A program made the position numbers and the translations under genes. 64,000 bases of DNA, from assembly GCF_004167665.1 (NCBI RefSeq), contig NZ_SEWE01000001.1:1-64000 (forward strand). Direction: 5' to 3'. This stretch comes from Hymenobacter persicinus (GTDB lineage Bacteria > Bacteroidota > Bacteroidia > Cytophagales > Hymenobacteraceae). Within the stretch, counting starts at the first letter, position 1. Every line of letters begins with the position of its first letter. Under the pieces are notes generated by a model that saw only the letters and a list, made by a program, of their open reading frames with translations, had not been told where the DNA came from and searched no databases. Of this stretch, positions 42,686-51,537 are shown in pieces.

Positions 42686-42756
42686 TTACTTTTTGCTCTT
42701 TATTTTATATCTTTTTGCTATTTTTATTCACCCTTCTTTTCCTACTGCCCCCCTAC
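42686..42756 (-). promoter_or_regulatory. Conserved upstream element, copy 2 (before ardC)
   Basis: CTTTTTGC at 42689-42696 and 42711-42718 (22 bases apart, the second inside ATATCTTTTTGCTA), then CACCCTTCTTTT and CTACTGCCC. It matches the element at 39731-39800 in order and spacing. Read on the minus strand, GCAAAAAG repeats lie 65-100 bases before the ardC start. Confidence 0.6.
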
Positions 42757-42774
42757 GGAGCCGGGTTTTAAAAA

Positions 42775-42788
42775 CCACTTTTTATAAG
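42775..42788 (-). repeat. Isolated perfect copy of the origin iteron
   Basis: CCACTTTTTATAAG is identical to the iteron at 33954-33967 but lies 8.8 kb away, just upstream of the conserved ardC element. The surrounding gap 42623-43015 holds no gene. Rep could bind here. Confidence 0.7.
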
Positions 42789-43015
42789 TGCAAGCCGCCC
42801 CCCAGCCTGCTGTTGGGTAGCCTAGCGGTAGAGTAGGATATTGTAAAAGGGGCCGGGAATGTGCCCAGAAGTGATGAGGCAGTTACGTACCAGTTGACGC
42901 GGCCTTACCTGAGGCCAGTGAGAAACTGAGTAAACCTTTCGTGCACGGTAGCAGTATTTAGGATAGTCTAAAAATTTATTTAGATTAGCTTAAAAACACC
43001 CTTAAATACGCCTGC

Positions 43016-43879
43016 ATGCTTCGACTTCCTACGTTTCTGAGTGGGGTGCTCTACCTACATGGCACGCCCGCACTAGCCCAGCAACCCCTCCAACTTACTG
43101 ACCGTGACTCGCTGCTGCTCAGCCGGCAACGCTACTCGCTTTTCCGTCCGGTACCGCGCGCCCGCTTGCGGCCCATGAGCACCGACCGACCCGATGCCAC
43201 CGAAAGCGCCTACTCGGTGGACGCGGGCCACTTTCAGGTGGAAACGGATGTAGTCCGCCTGGGCCAGCAACGGTTTTACGGCGAGGCCAGTCAGCAGCTG
43301 GCCTTCAACCACGCCAATATCAAGCTGGGCCTGACCCGGCAGATGGACCTGCAGGTGGTGGTGGACTCCTACACCATCCAGACCGAAGACGCCGAGCAGC
43401 CCGTGCGCCGCGCCGGCTTCGGTGACGTAACCCTGCGCCTCAAGCGCAACCTCTGGGGCAACGACGGGGGCGCCACCGCCCTGGCGCTGATGCCTTTTGT
43501 GAAACTGCCCACCGGACGCAGCTGCGGCAACCGGGCCTGGGAAGGCGGCCTCGTAGCCCCTTTCGCGTGGCAGCTGCCCCGCGACTGGTCGTTTGGCTCT
43601 CAACTGCAGGCTTCCTGGAACCGCGACCCGGAAGCGCAGGCACATTACCTGGAGTTAGCCCCTACCGTGACGGTGGGCCACGACCTGTACCGCACCCTCG
43701 GCGGCTTTCTCGAAGTGGCCGCCGCCTGGGACACGCGGGCGCCGGCCTGGACGGCCACGCTCAACGGTGGTCCCATCTGGCGGGTGACCGACAACGTGCA
43801 ACTGGACCTGGGGGTGAACCTGGCCCTTACCCAGGCCACGGAGACCAGCTATTTCCTGGGCTTGAGTTTTCGGCGCTGA
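43016..43879 (+). CDS. Outer-membrane transporter-like protein (MetA-pathway/PF13557 type)
   Basis: A 287-residue exported protein with signal peptide 1-21 (ALAQ). The body is beta-rich: MSTDRPDATESAYSVDAGHF, VETDVVRLG, then repeated amphipathic strands, closing ETSYFLGLSFRR with a terminal aromatic strand. The RPD.TES..V..GHFQ.E opening is the hallmark of the phenol-degradation MetA-like transporter family, a predicted outer-membrane barrel. Substrate unknown. It stands alone between ardC and the metal cluster. Confidence 0.7.
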   Translation: MLRLPTFLSGVLYLHGTPALAQQPLQLTDRDSLLLSRQRYSLFRPVPRARLRPMSTDRPDATESAYSVDAGHFQVETDVVRLGQQRFYGEASQQLAFNHANIKLGLTRQMDLQVVVDSYTIQTEDAEQPVRRAGFGDVTLRLKRNLWGNDGGATALALMPFVKLPTGRSCGNRAWEGGLVAPFAWQLPRDWSFGSQLQASWNRDPEAQAHYLELAPTVTVGHDLYRTLGGFLEVAAAWDTRAPAWTATLNGGPIWRVTDNVQLDLGVNLALTQATETSYFLGLSFRR

Positions 43880-44055
43880 GATGTAAATCAGCCCCTGTAT
43901 CAAGGCAGTACTATGCAAGGGGCCGCAAGCTGTTCCAGGTAACGTCGGGCCTCTGGATGTTCTCCCCGCGTTCAGCGGTCTGTCTTGACGCAGGCCTCCA
44001 AGCTGGTATTGCCCACCCATATAACTTTATTAGCCCGCCGCTCGTGCTGGTCACT

Positions 44056-44565
44056 ATGCATCTAGGCCGCTTTTCCGTTTTTCTTCCCGCTTATTTTCGG
44101 CTGGCCGCGCTAGCCCTGCCGATGCTGGCAGCACCTCGGCTCCCAGCTGCTCTGCCCGCGGACGAACCAAGCCGCACCCCTGTGGTCGAGGCTGCCGTGC
44201 GGCAAACGCTTCTGGTCTATCGCCGCGCACGGCAAGCGGGTGACTCGGCGGCAGCCGTGGCGGCGTTTACGCCATCGGGCTGGATAGTGAATCAGGCGGA
44301 GCGGCCCGTACGCGCCCGCTTTGTGCGGCTGGCCGGCTGCCGCGGCTGGTGCCGCCCGGCCCCGCTGCCGCAGGATTACCAGGTGAGTGTTCTGCCGGAC
44401 TCGGCCCGCGCGCTGGCCGTGGAAACTTATTGCCTGTCTGAGCCCGTTTCGGCGGCAGCGCGTCGCCGGCGCCGGCGCTGTTACACCGTTATTTCCGTAC
44501 TTACCTGCCAGCAGGGGCAGTGGCTGATTCACTCGCAGACCTTATCCTGCCGGCGGCCTGATTAG
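44056..44565 (+). CDS. Hypothetical exported protein
   Basis: A 169-residue protein from ATG 44056; the frame is open upstream, but the codons before this ATG overlap the previous gene in another frame. A hydrophobic N terminus (about 8-33) suggests a signal peptide. The mature part is Arg/Cys-rich (CRGWCRP, CYTVISVLTCQQGQW) and has a beta-rich tail, loosely like SnoaL/DUF4440 cone folds. No family assigned. Confidence 0.45.
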   Translation: MHLGRFSVFLPAYFRLAALALPMLAAPRLPAALPADEPSRTPVVEAAVRQTLLVYRRARQAGDSAAAVAAFTPSGWIVNQAERPVRARFVRLAGCRGWCRPAPLPQDYQVSVLPDSARALAVETYCLSEPVSAAARRRRRRCYTVISVLTCQQGQWLIHSQTLSCRRPD

Positions 44566-44597
44566 CCCGGTACGTATCCTTATTGGCGCACATTCCG

Positions 44598-44605
44598 TAG
44601 GTTTG
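44598..44605 (+). promoter_or_regulatory. -7 promoter element of the RND efflux operon
   Basis: TAGGTTTG matches TAnnTTTG and lies 21 bases before the DUF6660 gene. The DUF6660, RND-TolC and membrane-fusion genes that follow in the same direction are probably read from here. Confidence 0.5.
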
Positions 44606-44625
44606 CACCGTCCCGTCTTTCCGAC

Positions 44626-44949
44626 ATGCGTTTCTTTTCCGTGTTCTTTGCGTTTTACCTGGCCTTGCTGGCTTGTCTGCCCTGCGCAGACACGGCCCCG
44701 GTGCGGGTCAGCGGCACGGAAACGTACGTCGCGGCCACGGAACACGAATCCGAGGCCCACTCCCGCCTGGACTGGTGCTCGCCTTTGTGCCAGTGCCAGT
44801 GCTGCTCGGGCACCTCGCTGCCCACGGCTACGGTTGTTGCCCTGACGGCTAAACCACCCTTCTTTATCCCGCCGGGCCGGTTTGCCCGGCTCGCGCCCCC
44901 CGCCCCCCGGGAGCGGGCGGGCAGCATCTGGCAGCCCCCCCAAGCCTAG
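44626..44949 (+). CDS. DUF6660-like small exported Cys-rich protein
   Basis: A 107-residue protein with signal peptide 1-23 and, near residues 46-62, an acidic/His and Cys-rich patch (HESEAHSRLDWCSPLCQCQC, then CSG). The C-terminal half is Pro/Arg-rich. Proteins of this shape (DUF6660) are typically encoded just before CusA/CzcA pumps in Bacteroidota and may bind the metal in the periplasm. A GC-rich hairpin (44974-45005) separates it from the pump gene. Confidence 0.65.
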   Translation: MRFFSVFFAFYLALLACLPCADTAPVRVSGTETYVAATEHESEAHSRLDWCSPLCQCQCCSGTSLPTATVVALTAKPPFFIPPGRFARLAPPAPRERAGSIWQPPQA

Positions 44950-44973
44950 TTTCCTGTTTTTCCGGTTCCGTCG

Positions 44974-45005
44974 CGGGACCGGGCACGCTACTGTGCCCGG
45001 TCCCG
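44974..45005. terminator. GC-rich hairpin between DUF6660 and the RND pump
   Basis: A 13-bp perfect stem CGGGACCGGGCAC / GTGCCCGGTCCCG with loop GCTACT and no poly-T. It may attenuate transcription into the pump gene or protect mRNA ends. Confidence 0.5.
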
Positions 45006-45110
45006 TTGGCGCATGCGCACGTGTTGTGCCCTGCCGGCCCCGCCGCCGTTGAGCTTCTTGCGCTCCGGCCGCCTTCTTCTCAGGATTTCTAGTCTTACCC
45101 CCACGCCAGC

Positions 45111-48100
45111 ATGCTCAACCGGCTGATTTATTTTTCCATTCACAACAAGCTCATCATCGGGCTGCTGACCCTGGCGCTCATGGCCTGGGGCGGCTACTCG
45201 CTCTACCGCCTCCCCATCGACGCGGTGCCCGATATCACCAACAACCAGGTCGTCGTCTACACGGTGGCCCCTTCGCTGGCCGCCAACGACATCGAGCGGC
45301 TGGTGTCTTTCCCCATTGAACAAAGCGTGGCCACGATTCCGGGCGAGGACAACGTGCGCTCCTTCTCCCGCTTCGGCCTTTCGGTCGTGACCATCGTCTT
45401 CGAGGATGGCATTGACATTTACTGGGCCCGCCAGCAGGTGGCCGAGCGCTTGCGCGAAGCCGAAAGCCAGATTCCGGCCGGCGTCGGCCGGCCCGAGCTG
45501 GCCCCCGTTTCCACCGGCCTGGGCGAAATCTACCAGTACCTGGTGCGGGCCAAGCCCGGTTACGAAAAGAAGTACGACGCCCGCGAGCTACGCACGATTC
45601 AGGACTGGATTGTGCGGCGCCAGCTGCTGGGCACCGAAGGCGTGGCCGACGTGGCCAGCTTCGGCGGCTTGCTCAAGCAATACGAAGTTTCCCTGGACCC
45701 GGAGCGGCTGCGCTCCCTCAACATTACCGTGGACGAAGTCTACCAGGCCGTCTCGCGCAACAACCAGAACACCGGCGGGGCCTACCTGGATAAGAACCCG
45801 ACGGCGTACGCCATCCGCACCGAGGGGCTGGTCACCAACCCCCAGGACATCGGCAACATCGTCGTGAAAAGCACGACTTCCGGGCTGCCCATTCTGGTGC
45901 GTGACGTGGCCAACATCCGTCTGGGCTCGGCCGTCCGCTACGGTGCCATGACCCGCAACAACGAAGGCGAAGTGACCGGCGGCATCGTGCTCATGCTCAA
46001 GGGGGCCAACGCCAACGAGGTCATCAAGGCCGTCAAGGAGCGTATGGAAACCGTGCGCAAGTCCCTGCCCGAAGGCGTCACCGTGGACGTGTACCTGGAC
46101 CGCTCCGACCTGGTGGGGCGGGCGATTCACACCGTCACCAAAAACCTGATTGAGGGTGCCCTCATCGTGATTTTCGTGCTGGTGCTCTTCCTGGGCAATC
46201 TGCGCGCGGGCCTGGTGGTGGCCTCCGTGATTCCGCTGGCCATGCTCTTTGCCATTGCCATGATGCAGCTCTTCGGCGTGTCGGGCAACCTGCTCTCGCT
46301 CGGGGCCATTGACTTTGGCCTGGTGGTGGACGGGGCCGTCATTATCGTGGAGGCCATCATCCATCGCCTGCATTCGGGTCACGCCGGCGCGGGCCACGCC
46401 AAGAGCGGCCTGCTCAGCCAGCGGCAGATGGACGATGAGACGTACCACGCCGCCGCCGGCATCCGCGACTCGGCCGGTTTCCCGGAGGTCATCATCTTGA
46501 TTGTGTACCTGCCCTTGCTGGCCTTGTCCGGTATTGAAGGCAAGATGTTTAAGCCCATGGCCCAGACCGTGGCCTTTGCCATCGTGGGCGCCCTGATTCT
46601 CTCGCTCACCTACGTGCCGATGATGGCCGCGCTGGGCTTGAGCCGCAACACGACGCCCAAGCGCACCTTCTCCGATAAGATGATGAGCTGGCTCGAAGCC
46701 CGCTACCGCCCCCTGATTAGCTGGGCCCTGCGTAGCAAGGCCATCGTGCTGGGTACGGCCGTGGCCCTGCTGGTGGGCACCATCCTGCTGTTCCGCACGC
46801 TGGGCGGCGAGTTCATTCCCCAACTCTCCGAGGGCGACTTCGCCATCGAGATGCGGGTGCTCACGGGCTCGTCGCTGAGCTACACCATTGAAAAAGCCAA
46901 CCAAGCCGGGGGCATTCTGAAAAAGCAATTCCCCGAAGTCAAGGAAGTGGTGGCCAAGATTGGCGCCGCCGAAATTCCCACCGACCCCATGCCGGTGGAA
47001 GCGGCCGACGTGATGGTCACGCTTAAAGACCCCAAGGAGTGGACGTCGGCCACGTCGCAAGCGGAGCTGGCCGAGAAGATGGCCCACGCCCTGAGCGTGA
47101 TTCCGGGCGTCACCTTCGGTTTTCAGCAGCCCATCCAGATGCGCTTTAATGAGCTTATTTCCGGCGCCAAGCAGGACGTGGTGCTTAAAATCTACGGCGA
47201 GGACCTGGACCAGCTGGCCGACTACGCCGCCCGCACGGCCGCGCTCGTGCGGCAGGTGCAGGGGGCCGAGGACGTGTACGTGGAACAGGTGACCGGCCTG
47301 CCGCAAATCGTCGTCAAGCTTGACCGCAACAAGCTGGCCCAGTTCGGCCTGAACGTGGAAGACGTGAACCGCACGGTGCAGACGGCCTTTGCCGGGCAGA
47401 GCGCCGGGCAGGTATTTGAGCAGGAGCGCCGCTTTGACCTCGTGCTGCGCCTGCCCCCGGCCCTGCGCAAGGACATTGAGAGTGTACGCCAGCTGTTTGT
47501 GGCCACGCCGCGCGGCGAGCAGATTCCCCTGGAGCAGGTAGCGGACGTGAGCCTGGTGGAAGGCCCCAACCAGATTCAGCGCGACGACGCCAAGCGCCGC
47601 ATCACCGTGGCCTTCAACGTGCGGGGCCGCGACGTGGAAAGCGTGGTGGAAGAGTTGCAGGGCAAGGTGGACCAGCAGCTCAAGCTCGCCCCGGGTTACT
47701 ACACCACCTACGGCGGGCAGTTTGAGAACCTGCGCGAAGCCTCCCAGCGCCTGAGCATCGCCGTGCCGGTGGCCCTGCTGCTAATTTTTGCGCTGCTCTT
47801 CTTCACCTTCCGCTCCCTGCTGCAGGCCACGATGATTTTCACGGCGATTCCCCTCTCGGCCATCGGCGGGGTGCTCTCGCTCTGGCTGCGCGGCATGCCG
47901 TTCAGCATCTCGGCCGGGGTAGGCTTTATTGCCCTGTTTGGGGTAGCCGTACTCAACGGCGTAGTGCTCATCGGCTACTTCAATCAGCTCAAGAAAGAGG
48001 GCGTGACCGACTTGACCGAGCGCATTCTGCAGGGCACGGCCACCCGCCTGCGACCCGTGCTGATGACGGCCACCGTCGCCTCGCTGGGCTTTCTGCCCAT

Positions 48101-49592
48101 GGCCCTGGCCACTTCGGCCGGGGCCGAAGTCCAGCGCCCCCTGGCCACCGTCGTCATCGGCGGCCTGGTGACGGCCACGCTACTCACGCTGCTGGTGCTG
48201 CCGATTCTGTATGCTTTGGTGGAAAGCCGGGTGAAGAAATCGGCCGATGACGAGCAGGACTTGCACGAGGAGGCGCCGACCACGGTGCCGGGTGCTGCGC
48301 CAACCACCCCGCTGGTAGCCGGGGCCATAGCCCTGCTGTTGCTCGCTTTCCCGCTTACGGGCCAAGCCCAGCAACCGCAGCTGACGGTCGGCGGCACCCC
48401 GTTCACGGCCCAGCAGGCCGTCACCCAGGCCCTGCAGGCCAACGGCACGGTGCAGGTAGCCCAACGCTCGCTCGAAGCCCAGCAGGCCCTGCGCCGCACG
48501 GCCACCGACCTGGGCCGCACCACCCTTGGCGTTACCTACGGGCAGTACAACACCTACCGCAACGACAACCAGTTCAACGTCAGCCAAACCTTCTCCTTGC
48601 CGGGGGTGTACCGCAGCCAGGCCCGGCTGCTGGACGCGCAGGTAGGGGGGCAGCAGTTGCAGCTGGCTCAGGTGCAGGCCGACCTGCGGCGGCAGGTGCG
48701 CCTGAGCTACGAGCAGGCCGTCTACGCCCGCCACCGCCTCAAGGTGCTGCGCGGCCAGGACAGCCTGTACTCTGAGTTTTTGCGAGCCGCCAACCTGCGC
48801 TTTAAAACCGGCGAAGTGGCCCGGCTCGAACCGGCCACGGCCCTGGTGCAGCAGGGCGAAACCCGCGCCCTGATTCGGCAGGCCCGCACGGGCTACCAGG
48901 TGGCCCAGCGCCAGCTACAGGCCCTGCTGCAACAGGCGCAGGTAGTGGACGTGGCAGATAGTCTGCTGCGTCCCCTGGAACCCGTGGTGCTGCCGGCGGC
49001 GGGCGACACGACCCGCCTGGCCCAAAACCCGGATGCCCAGGTCTTGCGCCAGCTGATTGCCCAGCGCCAGGCGGCCACGCGCGCCGAGCAGGCCCAAGGG
49101 CTGCCCAACGTCACGCTGGGCTATTTCAATCAGTCGCTCATCGGCCCGCAGACCATCGGTGGGGTAGGAGGGGATGAGCGTTACTATTCCGGCAGCAACC
49201 GGTTCCAGGGAGTCCAGGGCTCGGTGGGCATTCCCATCCTGCGCGGCCCCCAGAAAAGCCGGGTGCAGGCCGCTAAGCTCCAGGAGCAGGTGGCCACCGC
49301 CTCGTACCGGCGGCAGCTGGCCGAACTGGCCGGTCGGCAAGACGAGTTGGTGGCCCGCCACGCCGAGCAGCAGCAGCGCCTGAACTTCTACCAGCAAACG
49401 GCCCTGCCCCAGGCCAACGTGATTGTGCAACTGAGCACCCGGGCCTTCAAGGCCGGCGAAACCGGCTACAGCGAGTACCTGCTCAACCTGGAGCGGGCCC
49501 TGAATCTGCGTACGGCTTACCTGGAAGTGCTGTTGGAGCACAACCAAACGGTTATCGAGCTGGACTACCTGCTCAACAGCACGGCCCAGTAA
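45111..49592 (+). CDS. CzcA-type heavy-metal RND pump fused to a TolC-like outer-membrane channel
   Basis: A 1493-residue fusion. Residues 1-1045 are a complete HME-type RND transporter: N-terminal helix, VPDITNNQVVV, and the TM4 proton-relay DFGLVVDGAVIIVE at about 400-413. The DFG..VDGA form is that of CzcA-like pumps for Zn, Co, Cd or Ni rather than Cu/Ag CusA. Residues about 1090-1493 are an outer-membrane efflux protein with two helical repeats. The joint (about 1062-1085) carries GAIALLLLAFPLTGQAQQ, which looks like a signal peptide with its cleavage site. Such fusions are known in Bacteroidota. The partner adaptor gene follows after 32 bases. Confidence 0.9.
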   Translation: MLNRLIYFSIHNKLIIGLLTLALMAWGGYSLYRLPIDAVPDITNNQVVVYTVAPSLAANDIERLVSFPIEQSVATIPGEDNVRSFSRFGLSVVTIVFEDGIDIYWARQQVAERLREAESQIPAGVGRPELAPVSTGLGEIYQYLVRAKPGYEKKYDARELRTIQDWIVRRQLLGTEGVADVASFGGLLKQYEVSLDPERLRSLNITVDEVYQAVSRNNQNTGGAYLDKNPTAYAIRTEGLVTNPQDIGNIVVKSTTSGLPILVRDVANIRLGSAVRYGAMTRNNEGEVTGGIVLMLKGANANEVIKAVKERMETVRKSLPEGVTVDVYLDRSDLVGRAIHTVTKNLIEGALIVIFVLVLFLGNLRAGLVVASVIPLAMLFAIAMMQLFGVSGNLLSLGAIDFGLVVDGAVIIVEAIIHRLHSGHAGAGHAKSGLLSQRQMDDETYHAAAGIRDSAGFPEVIILIVYLPLLALSGIEGKMFKPMAQTVAFAIVGALILSLTYVPMMAALGLSRNTTPKRTFSDKMMSWLEARYRPLISWALRSKAIVLGTAVALLVGTILLFRTLGGEFIPQLSEGDFAIEMRVLTGSSLSYTIEKANQAGGILKKQFPEVKEVVAKIGAAEIPTDPMPVEAADVMVTLKDPKEWTSATSQAELAEKMAHALSVIPGVTFGFQQPIQMRFNELISGAKQDVVLKIYGEDLDQLADYAARTAALVRQVQGAEDVYVEQVTGLPQIVVKLDRNKLAQFGLNVEDVNRTVQTAFAGQSAGQVFEQERRFDLVLRLPPALRKDIESVRQLFVATPRGEQIPLEQVADVSLVEGPNQIQRDDAKRRITVAFNVRGRDVESVVEELQGKVDQQLKLAPGYYTTYGGQFENLREASQRLSIAVPVALLLIFALLFFTFRSLLQATMIFTAIPLSAIGGVLSLWLRGMPFSISAGVGFIALFGVAVLNGVVLIGYFNQLKKEGVTDLTERILQGTATRLRPVLMTATVASLGFLPMALATSAGAEVQRPLATVVIGGLVTATLLTLLVLPILYALVESRVKKSADDEQDLHEEAPTTVPGAAPTTPLVAGAIALLLLAFPLTGQAQQPQLTVGGTPFTAQQAVTQALQANGTVQVAQRSLEAQQALRRTATDLGRTTLGVTYGQYNTYRNDNQFNVSQTFSLPGVYRSQARLLDAQVGGQQLQLAQVQADLRRQVRLSYEQAVYARHRLKVLRGQDSLYSEFLRAANLRFKTGEVARLEPATALVQQGETRALIRQARTGYQVAQRQLQALLQQAQVVDVADSLLRPLEPVVLPAAGDTTRLAQNPDAQVLRQLIAQRQAATRAEQAQGLPNVTLGYFNQSLIGPQTIGGVGGDERYYSGSNRFQGVQGSVGIPILRGPQKSRVQAAKLQEQVATASYRRQLAELAGRQDELVARHAEQQQRLNFYQQTALPQANVIVQLSTRAFKAGETGYSEYLLNLERALNLRTAYLEVLLEHNQTVIELDYLLNSTAQ

Positions 49593-49624
49593 CGTCTCTT
49601 TTCTCCTGACTTGTGAATTTCCCC

Positions 49625-50836
49625 ATGAATAAAATTGCATTCCTGACGCTGCTGGGCCTGACCCTGGCCGGCTGCGGCACCGATAAAAAAGAGAATACCC
49701 CCAGCGAAGCGGCTACCGAAACGCCCGCCGTAGCCACAACGAATGACAAGCCCGCGGCCGAAGGCGCGGAGGAAAAAGAGCCCACCCAAACCACCCTCTC
49801 GCCCGAGGAGCAGCGCTCGGCCGGCATCCGCCTGGGCAAGGTGGAGGACCGCGTGCTCAGCGGGGGCCTGAAAGTGAACGGCACGCTCGACGCGCCGCCC
49901 GAAAACGCGGTGACCGTCAGCGCCCTGCTCGGCGGCATCGTCGAGCGCACCACCCTGCTGCAGGGCTCCCGGGTGCAGGCCGGGCAGGTGCTGGCCACCA
50001 TCCGCAACCCCGAGTTTCTGGAGTTGCAGCAGAACTACCTGGAAACCAGCAGTCAGCTGGAGTATGCCCGCTCCGAGTACGAGCGCCAGGAAGAGCTGTA
50101 CAAACAGGAAGTGGCCCCGCAGAAAAACTATCAGCGGGCCCGGGCCGAATACAAGGCCCTGCAGGCGCAGGTAGCAGCCCAGGCTGCGCGCCTGCGCCTA
50201 GCCGGGCTACCCGTGGGCGGCAAGCTCACGACCTCCGCCCCGGTGAAAGCCCCGCGCGGCGGCTTCCTGAAGGCCGTCAACGTGAGTGCGGGCCAGAGCG
50301 TGACGGCGACCGACGTGCTGTTTGAAATCATCGACCCCGGCCACCTGGACGTGGTGCTCAACGTGTTCGAGAAAGACGTACCGCAGTTGCGCACCGGCCA
50401 GACCGTGCGCTACTCGCTGGCCAACGACTCGGTGGGCGCCGACCACCAGGCCAAAATCTACCTGATTGGCCGCACCGTGGGCGAGGACCGCACCGTGCGG
50501 GTGTACGCCCACCTGCGCCACGAGGACGCCAGCCGCCTGCCCGGCACCTACGTGCGGGCCATCATCGAAACCAACTCGGCCACCGTGCCGGCCTTGCCCG
50601 ACAAGGCGCTGGTGCAGTTTGGGGGCAAGAGCTTCATTTTCGTGGCCGATGGCCGCCAGGCGGGTGAAAAGCAGGAAACCCGCTACCGCATGGTGCCCGT
50701 GGAAGCCGGCGTCAGCGAAAACGGCTACACGCAGGTCACATTGCCCGCCGGCACGAGTGCCACGACGGCGAGCATCGTCACGGAGGGGGCCTACTCGCTG
50801 CTGGCCAAATTGAAGAATGCGGAGGAGGAAGAATAG
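49625..50836 (+). CDS. RND efflux periplasmic adaptor lipoprotein
   Basis: A 403-residue membrane-fusion protein from ATG 49625. A lipobox LAGC with Cys17 is followed by an acidic Glu/Thr-rich linker. Then come the biotinyl-lipoyl/hairpin core (NAVTVSALLGGIVERTTLLQ, AGQVLATIRNPEFLELQ, coiled coil about 140-195) and beta-barrel and proximal domains (VNVSAGQSVTATDVLFEIID, VEAGVSENGYTQVTLPAG). It links the inner-membrane pump to the channel, here encoded as one upstream polypeptide. The C terminus is acidic. Confidence 0.9.
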   Translation: MNKIAFLTLLGLTLAGCGTDKKENTPSEAATETPAVATTNDKPAAEGAEEKEPTQTTLSPEEQRSAGIRLGKVEDRVLSGGLKVNGTLDAPPENAVTVSALLGGIVERTTLLQGSRVQAGQVLATIRNPEFLELQQNYLETSSQLEYARSEYERQEELYKQEVAPQKNYQRARAEYKALQAQVAAQAARLRLAGLPVGGKLTTSAPVKAPRGGFLKAVNVSAGQSVTATDVLFEIIDPGHLDVVLNVFEKDVPQLRTGQTVRYSLANDSVGADHQAKIYLIGRTVGEDRTVRVYAHLRHEDASRLPGTYVRAIIETNSATVPALPDKALVQFGGKSFIFVADGRQAGEKQETRYRMVPVEAGVSENGYTQVTLPAGTSATTASIVTEGAYSLLAKLKNAEEEE

Positions 50837-50881
50837 CCCCCTACCCCTGACCAGTTAACGTTCCGCTTCGTACCGCTGCTT

Positions 50882-51487
50882 ATGCTAAACCTGCTCACCG
50901 GTTGCCTGCTGCTTAGCCTGCTCCACGCCGCGATTCCCAACCACTGGGCGCCGGTGCTGGCCGTGGCGCGGGCCGAGCGCTGGCCGCTGCGGCGGGCGGT
51001 GGGCGTGACGCTGGTTGCCGGCCTGGCCCACGTGCTGAGCACGGTGCTGCTGGGTTTGGGGCTGGGGTTGCTGGGCTGGCGCCTGTCGGCGCAGTTTTCG
51101 CAGTTCGCTGGCGTAGCGGCCCCGGCCCTGCTCGTGCTCATCGGCATGCTCTACGCCTTGTCGGGTCCGGGTCACACCCACCCGGACCCGGCCGCCGTCA
51201 GGCCCCGCGGCCGGGTGGTGCTGGGCCTGGCGGCGACGATGTTTCTGGCGCCCTGCCTGGAAATTCAAACGTTCTTTCTGGCCGCCGGCACCCGGGGGCC
51301 CATGGCCCTGGCCCTGCTCATGGCCACCTACCTGGTGGTGTCAGTGGGGGCCATGAGCGCGCTGGTAGCGGCGGCCTACACCGGCCTGCGCCGCCTGAAC
51401 CTCGCGGGCCTGGCCCGGCATGAGCGGCGCTTTACCGGGGCCGTGCTCGTCGCAGTGGGCGTGGCCGGCTTCTTCGTGGACTGGTAA
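50882..51487 (+). CDS. NicO/RcnA-like inner-membrane protein
   Basis: A 201-residue polytopic membrane protein with six hydrophobic segments. The first contains HAAIPNHWAPVLAVAR, the HxxxPxHW-type motif of the NicO/urease-accessory and RcnA-like group. A His-containing loop GPGHTHPDP lies between segments 3 and 4. It is probably a divalent metal exporter or permease, in keeping with its neighbours (RND pump upstream, P-ATPase 50 bases downstream). Substrate not determinable. Confidence 0.6.
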   Translation: MLNLLTGCLLLSLLHAAIPNHWAPVLAVARAERWPLRRAVGVTLVAGLAHVLSTVLLGLGLGLLGWRLSAQFSQFAGVAAPALLVLIGMLYALSGPGHTHPDPAAVRPRGRVVLGLAATMFLAPCLEIQTFFLAAGTRGPMALALLMATYLVVSVGAMSALVAAAYTGLRRLNLAGLARHERRFTGAVLVAVGVAGFFVDW

Positions 51488-51537
51488 GTTCCCCGCCCCG
51501 CCCACCTTATTTTTCAACCTGATGCTTCCCTTGTCTT

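Noticed and set aside
44974..45005. Canonical Rho-independent terminator
   Set aside because: Strong stem but no T run; listed only as a hairpin with possible attenuation.
45588..47306. 572-codon minus-strand frame inside the RND pump gene
   Set aside because: Antisense shadow of a GC-rich gene; His/Gly/Gln-biased composition without domains.
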